A stretch of DNA of 64,000 nucleotides from Oreohelix idahoensis (lineage: Eukaryota; Mollusca; Gastropoda; Stylommatophora; Oreohelicidae), in the NCBI GenBank assembly GCA_024509875.1, contig JAMPIV010022920.1:1-64000 (forward strand), given 5' to 3'. Shown in pieces: positions 1-11,123 of this stretch. The notes under the pieces were generated by a model. The model searched no databases. It had not been told where the DNA came from and saw nothing but the letters and a program-made list of their open reading frames with translations. Positions within the stretch are counted from its first letter, which is position 1; each line of letters begins with the position of its first letter. The translations under genes were made by a program, and so were the position numbers.

Positions 1-720
1 CCGTCTCCACATAATATATATTTCTGCAAGACTTGTAGAAGCTCTGTATAGCATGAATCAGAGGTGCTGAATGTTCTTCCTTGCCAAACAGTCCCAAAGT
101 TTGCTCCAGGGGACCCTGTCAAACGCCTTTTCCAGATCTATGAAACAAGACGGGATCTCACTCTTATAGTAGTCAAGGGCCTTTTCACTCAGCTGTCTGA
201 GTGTGAAGATTAGGTCTTGAGTACTTCGGTTTGCTCGGAATCCGCACTGGACCTCATCCAATTGTGGCTCAGCTAGGCGCCAGAGTCTCTGCTCTAGGAT
301 TCTAGAGTAGATTTTACCAGGGACACTGAGAAGGGATATGCCTCTATGGTTTCCACATTGTCGATTGTCACCCTTTTTGAAAATTGGTGTTATGATGGCA
401 ATCTCCCAATCCTTTGGAGTGGTCTTGTTTCACCAGTCTGCCTGTAGGACCCTTAAGAGTAATAGGTCGCTTGATACTCTCATTACTTAACCATTGTCTG
501 GGTGTTAAAACCATCATGATGCCCTGCTGCTTTGCCCATCTTGATTTTCTCCAGTGATGCTTTCAGTTCTTCCATCTTTATGTCATCTTCACCATCATTG
601 GTTTTCTCTTCTGTGCTAGTGGTTATCCATTATGATGCTTCACCATGCTCACCATTTAAGGAGTTCTGAGAAATCGTCTTTTCCATCTTTCCATTACTTC
701 CTTCGTTGGCAGTAAGCAAT
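1..720 (-). pseudogene. LINE reverse transcriptase fragment, cut by the window edge
   Basis: Read on the minus strand from about 720 down to 1, this is the middle of a non-LTR retrotransposon RT. The clearest stretch (58-261) holds the QCGFRANRSTQDLIFTLRQL block and FIDLEKAFDRVPW, which carries the first catalytic aspartate. Further upstream in the gene (about 300-430) another frame gives TPKDWEIAIITPIFKKGD and GNHRGISLLSVPGKI, typical of the same family. The part from 430 to 720 resembles the linker between endonuclease and RT but has several frameshifts and stops. The second catalytic motif (F/YADD) and the C-terminus would lie left of the window. It is a dead, partial copy. Sequence from about 735 to 790 is short flanking DNA before the first LTR. 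Confidence 0.8.
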
Positions 721-790
721 TTTGGTTAAGATTTTCTAAAGGAAAGTCAAGAATGCACAATTAAAATAATGAAGAGAAAGGCATAAGCGT

Positions 791-3228
791 TGTGGTGAAA
801 AAATTCTAATACCCATATATATAAATTAGAACATAAATGTAAAGCCCGAACGAAATAATACGATAGGCAAGAAGAATGGAGAAAGACCAGTGCTTATTCC
901 CAGTATAGATAACGCCATTTCGTTGTATAACGCCGTAATGGGCTAACACAAGAATCCTAACTTGTCCTAATTCGTTCGTTTATAAATAAAATGCTTAGAC
1001 TAAACGATACGGCGATAACCGTTTAGTTCTAAAAATAGATTGTGTAGTAAATCTCTTCTAGACGACCTTTAATTTAAAAACTAACATTAGTGCAAAATCG
1101 CGCACAAGGTTAGCCTTGGAAAGACAGACGGGCTTAGAAGAAAAAAGCAGAGAGAGATAGACGGACCATGGAACACAGTAACGCAAGCCACTCGCAGTGT
1201 GTCTAAAAATAAACCAACTTGCAGTGTGCATGGCCTAATTTTTCAATAAACAATGATGAAAAAAAAACTTAACGATACCGATGTTAGGTTTTGAAAACAG
1301 GTTTAATTCTTATTAGGAAACCTGATATTTTACGTAGGGCACCTGACTTTATACTGATAGTACAGTCGTAAAGGATTGAACAGGTGGTAGTTGAAATTAA
1401 ACACTTAACATCGAAAAAAGATCGTATTCTTAACTACGCCACTTAGCCCCATGAAAAGCATATATTCGTGTACAGGAAGGCTAGGGCACTAGGAATATGT
1501 AATAAATTATCTAAAAAGTCCATTAGATAATTAGATATTGATAATAAAACATATAGAGAACAGAGATACTGTCAGGTGTGGTCATATCTGCTTGGGATGG
1601 AATTCCCTGAATTTTGTGAAACATAGTAGTGACAGAAAGTCTAAGATAGTACGAGGGAGGCCATTGGCTGAACCTTGATGTTAAAAGAAATTTGATTGGG
1701 TGACCTATGAATAACAAATAAATGCCTAGAAACGGAGTAAAAGTGAATGAAAATATTTGAATGACTGTGTACTCTTTTGAAAATATTCAAAACGATTGGC
1801 CAGTGTACTGGATATTGGCAGAAGAAATCTTAGAGGGGACGCCATATCGTTACACATTGTGAGAGATGAGAGCAGGCAGTGTTATCCAAAATTAAATATA
1901 TATTAACAGCCTGGACATACCGCAGATCAAACTGTGTCAGTCATCTTTAGTGTGTATTTCCTTACGAATTGGGGTAAGCTAGACATTTTTAATCTGTAAT
2001 TTATATGAAAATTGAATGTGAAATGATAAATTATGTCTGTATGTGTGTGGTTCAGTAGCAAACATGAGGCAAAGCCTAGATATTGCTCCACCATGTAAAA
2101 GATTGTCAGAGAGGAGTATAACTGCATATATATATATATTGGATTGCCATATAGTAACATAACACCTAACCTATTGTATGGAAGGGATTACAGCTGGAAT
2201 TGCAGAGGCGTCGTAACCATTAGGGAGAGGAATACTGGTGTATATTGTCACATGAAAAGCTAGCAGTTGGCCTAAAGCGCTGAACTTTATGTTTGTACTG
2301 TCATGTACTTCAGTGTGGAATAATAATTGTATATTAATTATGAAGAAGGAGGCACAGCCTTCTCATTTCAGGGGCCGTGGTATAGATGGTGATAATGAAT
2401 CGTCCGGTCTGAGTACTGCGTGATCCAGAAAGCTGGCAGCAGACTCCTTGCACAAGATAGCGGCCATTGTCTATCATACTATCAAACTGAGAAGCAAGCG
2501 AGCAGAGGATACAGGTTTCCTGCAACTGCATTATGAGATAAGAGCTTGTCAGCACGAAAAGCTTAACCGTGAATAAAATAACCCTGAACTGAACTTTATT
2601 ATATAAAAAGGGACAGAAATTTTAAAGAAACAGAATCTGTGAATCCTTCAATAAGATTTCCACCAGTAACAAACACATGAAGTCATGATGACAACCAACA
2701 GTCTAGCTATTAAAGACAATATTACCTCATAATATTACACAACAACACCACACTCATATTGCTATAACAGTCGATGACTGAATAAATATCCAATGTATAA
2801 ATACGTGTATATAAATATTGTGATTACATTTTTATTGTGATTCCTGATTCACAAATACAATAGAATCAGAAAAGATATTGAAAGATCATTAATACATTTT
2901 AAAAACTTAACACTTGACTTAATAAGATAGTCTTTTAGAGTGTTATGTGCTTGTGATTGTCAAAGTGCTGTAAATTGTGGAAATTATTAAAGCAGTTGTG
3001 TATATGTCAGTTGGTTGTTATACTTACACTTCATCACTATCATAACCCTAGACACTTAACGAAGCTATTATTCATTATTCAAGAATAAGTCTGATTGAGA
3101 TCGAAATGTGGTAGCAAGTAAGGCCTTCTGTATACACACCAAATTTATTATCTTCAGAAACCTTCACAGCTGATCTCATTCAGTACACTAAGTCCCCTAT
3201 AAATATATTTATTTCCCGACTCACCACA
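791..3228 (+). repeat. 5' LTR of element 1 (about 2.44 kb)
   Basis: This block is repeated almost base for base at 18793-21212. It begins TGTGGTGAAAAAATTC and ends CAACTCACCACA-like (here CGACTCACCACA), so its ends are short inverted repeats with TG...CA termini. It is followed after 5 bases by a tRNA-type primer site. No ORF inside resembles a known protein. At about 2.4 kb it is long for a gypsy LTR. Many scattered substitutions and small indels distinguish the two copies, for example the runs near 791-1060, so the insertion is not very recent. Confidence 0.95.
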
Positions 3229-3233
3229 TATAT

Positions 3234-3251
3234 TGGGGGCTCGTCCGGGAT
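3234..3251 (+). promoter_or_regulatory. Primer binding site, tRNA-Pro type
   Basis: The 18 bases TGGGGGCTCGTCCGGGAT match the complement of the 3' end of tRNA-Pro, the same primer site used by many gammaretroviruses. It lies 5 bases after the end of the 5' LTR, exactly where minus-strand DNA synthesis would be primed, and fixes the plus-strand orientation of element 1. Confidence 0.92.
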
Positions 3252-3385
3252 TTTTAAAATTAAAAAGGTATTCTTGGGTGAAAAATAAATAAGGTTGAGC
3301 TCTCAGTGCTTGTGGTTGTCCTTAGTATAATTAGTCATAGATAGAATTGCTTAGTTAGACATTGTATAAATTTGCCTGTTAGAAA

Positions 3386-4993
3386 ATGGCTGACCTGGCA
3401 AAGTTTCGATCTGCTGCTGTGCAGGCTGCTAAAGAGCTGGGAATGGAGGGGCAAATTATGATTGCTTATGTCACAACTGAATGTGACAAATTTATTGAAC
3501 GTGAAGAAAGAAAATTTGAAGCGGAAAGAAAGTTAGAGGCAGATAAAGAAATTAAGAGGCTGCAGATTGAGGCTGACAAAGAGGCTAGGGCATTGGAGGC
3601 TGAGGCTAAGAAGTTACAGTTGGAAGCAGAAGAAAAGAGACTAGCTGCAGAAAGAGAAGCAGAAGAAAAGAGATTAGCTGCAGAAAGAGAAGAAAAGAGA
3701 CTAGCTGCAGAAAGAGAAGCAGAAGAAAAGAGATTAGCTGCAGAAAGAGAAGAAAAGAGACAGGCTGCAGAAAGGGAAGCAGAAGATAGGAGATTGCAGA
3801 GGGAGCATGAGTTACGAATAAGAGAGTTGGAAATTCAAGGCCATGCTCCAGAAAATGGTGCCAGCCCTTTTACCTCCGATGCTATTGCCAGTCAGGCAGC
3901 CTCAACCTCAGCTATGGGTTTTCATGTAGACCATTTTGTTGAGAAAGACGATGATATTGAAGGGTATCTAAGTAGATTTGAACTATTGGCTACCACGTAT
4001 GGTTTAGAGAGAGAAAGGTGGAGCCTAAAGTTATCACAAGGGCTTCGGGGTACAGCTTATGAAGTTTTTGCCAAGATGAGCAGAGATGACCAAGACAATT
4101 ATGACATGTTAAAGCAGGCTCTTTTGTTAAGATATGAAAAGAATGGAGAATTTTATAGAAAAAAGTTCAGGAATGCTAAACTACTGTCAGGTGAGACATA
4201 TCACCAGTTCTCTGCACGAATAGAGACATACTTGGAGAAATGGACTTCTCTGGGGAAAACCCAAGATCTTAAGGAAATGGTCCTTATAGAGCAGCTAAGA
4301 GAGTCCATGGCTCCAGACCTGAGAAAGTTTCTCATGGAACAAGGTGCAGAGAGGCTGGGTGAGTTACTAAATGTCGCTGAAAGATATCAGGCAGCTCAAG
4401 CAGAGGTAACTGGTAATAAAAAGAAACAGGTAGACGATTTTAACGCACCACAAAACTTTAATAAGTTTGATCATAGAGATCAGAACAAAGGTAAGCACCA
4501 GTTTGATAGGCCACGGTATGATAATAAAAATAAAACCCCACAATTCGAGGAAAGGAAATTTGATGAAAGAAAATCTTTCAACCAAGGAAAGAAGTGGTGT
4601 AAAGTTTGTCGGATGAACAATCATACCACCGAAAATTGTAGAAGGAAAACTCCTAGTTTTGCTGCTATGAAATCTGGGAAGAAGGGAACAAAGGTCAAAC
4701 CTGCGGAACTACAGGAACCATACCACCCCCCAGTGTGTGAAGATGTAATCTGTAATGGAGTCACCATAAGGTGCTTATATGATACAGGTCTAGATTATGA
4801 TTCAGTTGTGAGTTCTCACCTGGTGCAAGCAGATCAATACACCACAGAAACAGTGGAGATTCAAGCTGCAACCAAGGAAGTAGCGACCATGACACTCCCT
4901 ATCGCTAAGATAAATGTGAAAACGCGATATGTGGAGGGAGTAATCAAAGCAGCAGTGATAAATGAACCAATCTACCCTCTGATATTGGGGTGA
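3386..4993 (+). CDS. gag: Element 1 Gag with N-terminal part of protease
   Basis: The 535-residue frame encodes the structural protein that would form the particle. Residues about 45-150 are a long charged coiled coil, with several near-perfect repeats of the type EEKRLAAEREA. A retrotransposon-gag-like helical region follows (about 180-330), then a basic linker and one CCHC zinc knuckle (CKVC, H, C; about residues 404-418). The C-terminal 80 residues run into an aspartic protease; its active-site region reads LYDTG near residue 466 where LFDTGA-like is usual. The frame stops at 4993, before the protease-integrase linker is complete, and related sequence continues in another frame. The ATG lies 157 bases after the LTR, and a matching start (MAD.AK) is seen in element 3. 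Confidence 0.88.
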   Translation: MADLAKFRSAAVQAAKELGMEGQIMIAYVTTECDKFIEREERKFEAERKLEADKEIKRLQIEADKEARALEAEAKKLQLEAEEKRLAAEREAEEKRLAAEREEKRLAAEREAEEKRLAAEREEKRQAAEREAEDRRLQREHELRIRELEIQGHAPENGASPFTSDAIASQAASTSAMGFHVDHFVEKDDDIEGYLSRFELLATTYGLERERWSLKLSQGLRGTAYEVFAKMSRDDQDNYDMLKQALLLRYEKNGEFYRKKFRNAKLLSGETYHQFSARIETYLEKWTSLGKTQDLKEMVLIEQLRESMAPDLRKFLMEQGAERLGELLNVAERYQAAQAEVTGNKKKQVDDFNAPQNFNKFDHRDQNKGKHQFDRPRYDNKNKTPQFEERKFDERKSFNQGKKWCKVCRMNNHTTENCRRKTPSFAAMKSGKKGTKVKPAELQEPYHPPVCEDVICNGVTIRCLYDTGLDYDSVVSSHLVQADQYTTETVEIQAATKEVATMTLPIAKINVKTRYVEGVIKAAVINEPIYPLILG

Positions 4994-6409
4994 AGATATG
5001 TCTTCTTGGGGAATCCCAAGAGACCTGTGATATTGGCAACAGTGCAGACCAGATCACAGTAAAAAAAGAGGAGGATAATCCAATAAATACTCATCCAGAT
5101 GAGATGAGGAAGGCACAGGCGGAGGACAAAACACTCAAGCCGTGTTTCAAGAAATTGCACAAATGTCATACACCTCAGGCAAGGGAGATTTTTATATGAA
5201 GAACAAATTGATTTATAGGAAGGCTGGATCTGAATCCAATGGTCACGGACAGATGGTCCTTCCCACTTCATATAGGACTAAAGTGTTGGAACTAGGGCAT
5301 GCGATTCCCTTCAGTGGTCATATGGGGATCAGCGCATCCGGACAGCGTATAGCTTGTCATTATTTCTGGCCAGGGAAAACTGAAGATATAAAAAGATATG
5401 TAAAATCCTGTCCAGAGTGCCAACGAGTACCACCAAAGCATTTGACTGCACCAGCAACTCTAGGGGAAATGCCCATTGTGGGAACACCTTTTGAGAGAGT
5501 TGCAGTGGACATTGTGGGACCTCTCACTCGAACCAAGAGGAGGAACAGCTACATTCTGACTCTGGTGGACACCTGTTCTATGTGGGGAAAGGCGGTAGCC
5601 CTGTCATCAATTGATTCTAAACATGTGGCAGAGGCATTACTCACAATTTTCACAAGGTTAGGTTTTCCCAACCAAATCTTGACTGATAATGGCTCTCATT
5701 TCAAGGGGAAACTAACAAAAGAAGTTTTCAGGATCTTTCAAGCCAAACACTTCCATTGTAGCCCGTACCATCCCCAAGGAAACGGCCAAGTGGAAAGATT
5801 TATCGGGACATTAATGTCGATCCTGAGAAAGTTGGCACATGAAAAACCAGATACATGGGACCAGTACCTTCACGCCGCCCTCTTTGCTTATCGGGAGGTA
5901 CCACATAGTTCAACCGGTATGGCCCCGGCAACATTATTATTTGGGAGGCCAATAAAAGGTCCACTAGAAGCCCTGTTAAGAACGTGGACTGATGAAAAGG
6001 CAGAGGAGAATATTACATCATCATACCAATATGTGAATGAGCTGACCACTCGTTTAAAAACTGGCTGGAAACGTGCCAATGAAAATTTGAGACAAGCCAG
6101 GAAAAAGCATGCTGCCTATTATAACAAGAAAGCAAAAGACAGAGATTTGGCTGTGGGAGAGAAGGTACTGCTTCTTCTACCCGGTAGCCAGAATAAGTTG
6201 CACATTGGATGGCAAGGTCCATATACAGTTCTAGAGAAGGTGTCTAGAACAAAGTATAAGATAGATAAGAAGGGGAAAGAAAAAATCTATCATGTGAATC
6301 TCCTGAAGAAATATTTGGAAAGAGAAAATCAGGAAGAGACACATTTGTTGACCTTGTCTATTGCAATGGAGATGAAAAAAGAACGACTTTCATCATTTGA
6401 ATATCCATT
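4994..6409 (+). pseudogene. pol: Element 1 integrase, upstream of RT
   Basis: This is the integrase that would join element DNA to the chromosome. A linker in one frame (4990-5199) shifts into the main frame at about 5142-5185. The zinc-binding HHCC region shows SGHMG, then ACHYFWPG and CPEC. The catalytic triad is visible as VDIVGPL (D), LTDNGSHF (D) and YHPQGNGQVERF (E). A GPY/F-type module (WQGPYTVLEKV) sits near the C-terminus. The frame is cut at 6409 by the 3.16 kb insertion; the residues from 6410 to the stop at 6551 belong to that insertion. The reading order gag-protease-integrase with RT still to come is the unusual Gmr1 arrangement. At least two frameshifts upstream make it non-functional as it stands. 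Confidence 0.9.
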
Positions 6410-9400
6410 TGTAGCGAAATTTGGTTCCTCTTGCTGTGTTGTGAAAAATAAATGTGTAGCGCGACTCCCACACACACACACACCAGCGCAAGGTCAGCGT
6501 TGCGGTCTTTCTTTGAAGTTTGTAGACAGCGGAAATGTGAATTACTGTTGAAGCCATACAGTATTACTGAAGAATGAGGAAATAGCTATATAGGAATGTA
6601 TGACGGACTTTAAAAGTATGCATTTACTGAAAATTAAATTATTAATTACCGGAGAACGCCCGGTTGGAATAATATTAAATAAAAATAATTCAACAAAGGA
6701 GATAGACTAGGAATTATATCCAAAAGGATATTGTTCAAATATAAATAGTTTTAAAGATAATTAATATTTTTCACCTTCATCACATCGGCTAAAAGTTAGC
6801 TAATAATCTTTAAAAATTTATTACACTAACAAGCCTCAACGGATTTGGATAAAACTTATATGGAAAGAAAGCCTCATATGGGGAAAAGGGAATGAAACAT
6901 AGGAAGGACGGAAGAATATAAGTGTGTAGTGAACAGAAGAGAAAAACGAGTACAGGAATAGCACAGATTGTTTCAAATAGCTTCAAATCAGGAGATGAAA
7001 CTAAAATCTTTTGGGGAATTTGGGAGCTGCTTTCTCGTACGGGCGAGAGACTGAAATATAAGGACAGAGCGGCGCATTGGAAATCACACACCAAATCCAG
7101 AAGCCAGAGTGAGAAACTGGAAGACAGTATCTGCAAGAAAAGTTATTTTTTCACGCTGCATGCAGGGCAGATTAACTTCAACCAAAATAATCTCACCGTG
7201 AGCTTATAGATCCTAAGAGGGTATGTGTAGAGCCCTTTTCGTAGACCTCTGCACTCCTTTTCAGATGAAGGTAGTCTTATATTATTAATACATGGTCCTA
7301 CCTCTGTAATAAACTTTACGCACCGACTTACATGAGAGTAAGTCTTATTGGTGAGTTTGATTTCATTAGCGCACGGTTGTGCACTAAGGCGTATAGGGGG
7401 TTATCCTGTCAGCACGTGTATCTAGACAGTCGGTTGACGTCATGAATGGGTTTGAGAAGCAAGAATCCCAAGTTCCAATAACGAAGCTTTGGGAGTTCGA
7501 GACCCGTGTTTTGGGTAAAGTATTTTATATTGAGACCCGGTCCTGCGGATTAGCAGTTGTAGCCGGTGGTCATTCCACGTAAGTGCTGAGTCGTTGGAAG
7601 AGCCAAGTATATACGTACTTTGTGATAATAATGATGATCAGTTTCTCCACAGTCGTGAGTATCTAGTCGATAACAGTTGACAAGCCTGTACCGAAATGGA
7701 TTCACAGCTGAAGATATATTTTTGTATATCCAGTAAATGCCTATCAAGGGGATCGGCGGTAACTACCGTGGATCTACGTTATCTATATAATATTAGGAAG
7801 CCGTTGGGGCCAGTTACGGAAATAAACAAGAGGTAATTCAATTATCAATGCCTAAGTAACGTTACATGCCTAGAAGGTTTTTATTATGAACCTGCACCTA
7901 CGTCCTAATATGTTTTGTTGAGGAGGACTTCTTTAGATCGGGATCTTAGACACTACCAAGTATAATGAGAATCTCTTGTCCTTGAGGAAAGGTCAACCGT
8001 GATCAAAATAACCTTGTACTGACTACTTCATGACCTTTATGACTATTGATGTATTCACTCAGAGACCTAGTCAGAATTTGCTGGAGGATTCTTCTGAGAC
8101 TATTTATTTGAATTATTATTGAGGACATGCGTCCATAATCATCTTGTTGAATTATCTATTAACCGTCAACGTTGAGTGTTTCGTCCCGTATGATGTGATG
8201 TCAATAAACAATGTATGAAATTTCAAGTAACGAGTTTGGACTATCACAGTATTGGCACTTGTTGATGTGCCTACGTTGAGTTTGCATCTTACTGCATCCA
8301 GAATTAATATATTCGCGAAATTAGCACGATTGACTCAAGAACATAAACAGTCCCAACAATATACATATCCACCACCAACAGTAGCAACAAAGTGGTTCAA
8401 CAGTATGTAAGTTTATTAAAGATATATGTATGAATAATATCATTTTATTTCAGATTTTATTTCTGATTGATTGTAACAGATATAATAAAAAAGAGAATGA
8501 CGCTAACCAGAGATAACCTTCACCGGCATTGTCAGGAAGCATAACCATTAATTGGTTAGCCACAAATATCATGGCTAGTTCTTGCCTGGAAGCTTACGAC
8601 ATACTAGCAAGTACATAAGTGACTTGACATCCATAAGTGGAAGGCAAAGGTTATATCGTACCCATGTATCATAACATATGATTTGTTCATGTATTTTGTT
8701 AATTCTGCACAGTATACATTATCTTATCATGCTATCTCTGTAACATACTACCATGATTCATTCATTTATATACAAACACTGAAGACATGGTCGCATCATG
8801 AACAGCAGTGGGTGGTGAGATTGTTGGAACAATGGCCACCTATTACCTTTTGTTCCAGGTTTTTTTATGATCAATGTTTATGATCATTCCTGATCGAGAA
8901 ACTAAAGACTTGTAGAAGTTGATCCAGCTCACTGAAGCCTAGAGGTCAACCACTCTTCAACACCTTATACCCCCGTAGTTATAGGGCGGGCTGAAGGAAA
9001 GTCTTCCGTACTCCAGTGTGTCGGAGGAACCTCGAGCAGACGTGGCTAATACATAGGATAAGTTTATGTGTATCCATCCAACAAATCCTGTGAGCAGTTT
9101 CTAAAAACGACCGTTTAATGATGACAACTAGATGGCAAGAGATAATGTGACAATCCTTTTGTTGTAAATTCAGTGGAAGATAAATTCAAGACTTTTTCTA
9201 TTAGTTATTTTAATTTGTAACTGTAAATAATCATACATTTACCATCTTACAACAACCATTTCTCATTACAAGAATATATAGATGTACATAATAAATTGGA
9301 TAATTGTACTCATTTGACTTGTTAAATTTTTAACTGTTAAAATTTTGAGTTACCTTTTCAAAATTTAATTATATTATCACATAGGGTTACGATAGCGAAA

Positions 9401-9573
9401 GTAGCATCTTATACTTCTGAAGCCTAAATCTATTGTCCAGCTCAGAGTATTCACAGCTGTAACTCACTTGTGATACCAGTGTACTTCTCGGGCACTGGAA
9501 CTTCATACTTTCTGGAGAGAGATTCTACTTCTGCTCTACCACTATTATCATAATAGGAAAATATTTCGCTACA
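6410..9573. mobile_element. TG...CA insertion of 3,164 bp, probable solo LTR, inside element 1
   Basis: The ends are inverted repeats: TGTAGCGAAAT at the left and ATTTCGCTACA at the right. They are flanked by an exact 5-bp duplication, CCATT (6405-6409 and 9574-9578). Removing it brings the integrase C-terminal tail next to the integrase-RT linker, matching the order seen in element 3. TG/CA ends, 5-bp duplication, lack of protein-coding content and several AATAAA signals fit a solo LTR, longer than those of elements 1 and 3. A non-autonomous DNA transposon with 11-bp inverted ends is the alternative. Short ORFs at 6810-7136 (minus), 6922-7209 and 8683-8883 have no recognisable features. A short CA run occurs near 6470. 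Confidence 0.8.
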
Positions 9574-9578
9574 CCATT

Positions 9579-10322
9579 ACACCCCTGTGAGACCGCTGCA
9601 CAGGTGAAAATCAGTACACATTTAACGAAAAATAAGAAGGAGAGAGTGCAACAGGTTCTAGATGATCATACAGAGGTGCTAACGGACCGTCCGGGGCATA
9701 CAAACTTATTAGAATATGATATGCAACTTATAGACCCACACCAGTCTGTATGAAAGCCTATTCGATTCCTTTCGCTAAGGAGAAAGCTTTGAAGGAAGAG
9801 ATAGACTATTTGCTGAAGGAAGGAATTATTTCACACAGTGAATCTCAGTATAGTTCCGGTGTGGTTTTCTTGAGAAAACCCTCTGGGGAACATAGACTCT
9901 GTATAGATTACAGGAGACTGAATGCTATCACAGAAGGTCAGGTGGATCCATTGCCGGATACAAATCAGCTGTTTGCCAGGCTGAATAAAGCTAAATATTT
10001 CTCAAAGGTGGATCTGAGCAAAGGCTACTATCAGATTCCAGTAAAGCCTGAGGTTAGACCTTATATAGCTTTTAGTACCTCAGAGGGACACTATGAATTT
10101 AACAGATTGCCATTTGGATTGAAAAATGCGCCCAGTGTCTTCTCTAGAATGATGAGAAAATTGTTGGATCCCCTGAATAATCCATGCATCACAAACTTCG
10201 TGGATGATATCCTCATAGCGACAGAAACATTTGAGGAACACATTAACTCTCTGAACATGTTGTTTGATCGACTTAGAGAAGCGAATTTGACAGCCCGACT
10301 AACCAAATGTTCCGTTGGATGT
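9579..10322 (+). pseudogene. pol: Element 1 reverse transcriptase, N-terminal two thirds
   Basis: Resuming after the solo LTR, the first 150 bases encode the integrase-RT linker (LTDRPGHTNLLEYDM). A one-base deletion just before 9750 then shifts into the RT frame. RT blocks are clear: LLKEGIISHSESQYSSGVVF, GEHRLCIDYRRLNAIT, FSKVDLSKGYYQIPV (first catalytic D), LPFGLKNAPSVFSRMM and NFVDDILIAT, so the active-site box is FVDD. The domain is cut at 10322 by insertion of element 2. The remaining connection to RNase H resumes at 18003. Confidence 0.92.
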
Positions 10323-11123
10323 TGTTGCTGAGTTATTTGCCGGTTGAAGATCATGCACTGAGTATGGTTACTTTAGTGATCTTTTGTTCATCGTGCTTTG
10401 TTATTATTATTATTACGCGAATTAGGGTGAAGGTGTTCATACAACTCAGTAGCATGGTATGAAGAAGTAATTCATGTAACTTGAACTCAGCAACATTAAT
10501 GAAGTAATTAATGCCTTCAGGTTGAGTCCGTAATATTTAATCACATGTACACACAGGATGATCATTTCAAATAGGAGCAGAACATAAGTCCGTATAAGTC
10601 ATGCATAAATTAATCAATAACGTAGACTGCTGGTTTACGTGTCAATGTCCGTTTAAGGATACAATGCAGTATTGTCGTCAGAACATCACAGCTATATGCA
10701 CGCGCAGCTAGACATGGCTACCTGCCGACAGTGAGACTGCGAGTCTGAATATTCATACGAATTTGACGATTATTCTCCTCCTTCTGAGGATTCTAGTTAA
10801 ACACTAACCTCCATAAGTTTCCTCTCATATAGAGTTCTAGGACTGACCCTGGTCCATTATAAATGCACATATAAATGGCTATATCATGCCATTGAATTGG
10901 AAGGTTAGAAAAACGCAGCTATTCAGCTTGGCGGTCAAGTAACAAAGGGTAGCGTCTCCTAGTTACCGACTGTGACCCAAACAACGCTAGACACGTCATA
11001 ATCGATCGTGTAAGGAGCGTTCAATAATTGAAACATCTATCGCAATATATTAAATGTCTTAACCTTTACAATTGCACGTCTGCTAACCTTTAGCAGACGG
11101 CGTTAATAGCATATACCGTAACA
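10323..11123 (-). repeat. 3' LTR of element 2 (801 bp)
   Basis: On the plus strand it starts TGTTGCTGAG and ends CCGTAACA; the minus-strand sense is TGTTACGG...CTCAGCAACA. It contains a tight hairpin with 10-bp arms, 11077-11086 and 11090-11099, close to the U3 end. Differences from the other copy include A/G in the TGAGACTGCG vicinity (10731 region), CTCC/CTTC near 10776 and ATTA/ATCA near 10857. Confidence 0.95.

Noticed and set aside
6410..6551. C-terminal extension of the element 1 integrase frame
   Set aside because: Read-through into the inserted TG...CA block; not part of integrase.
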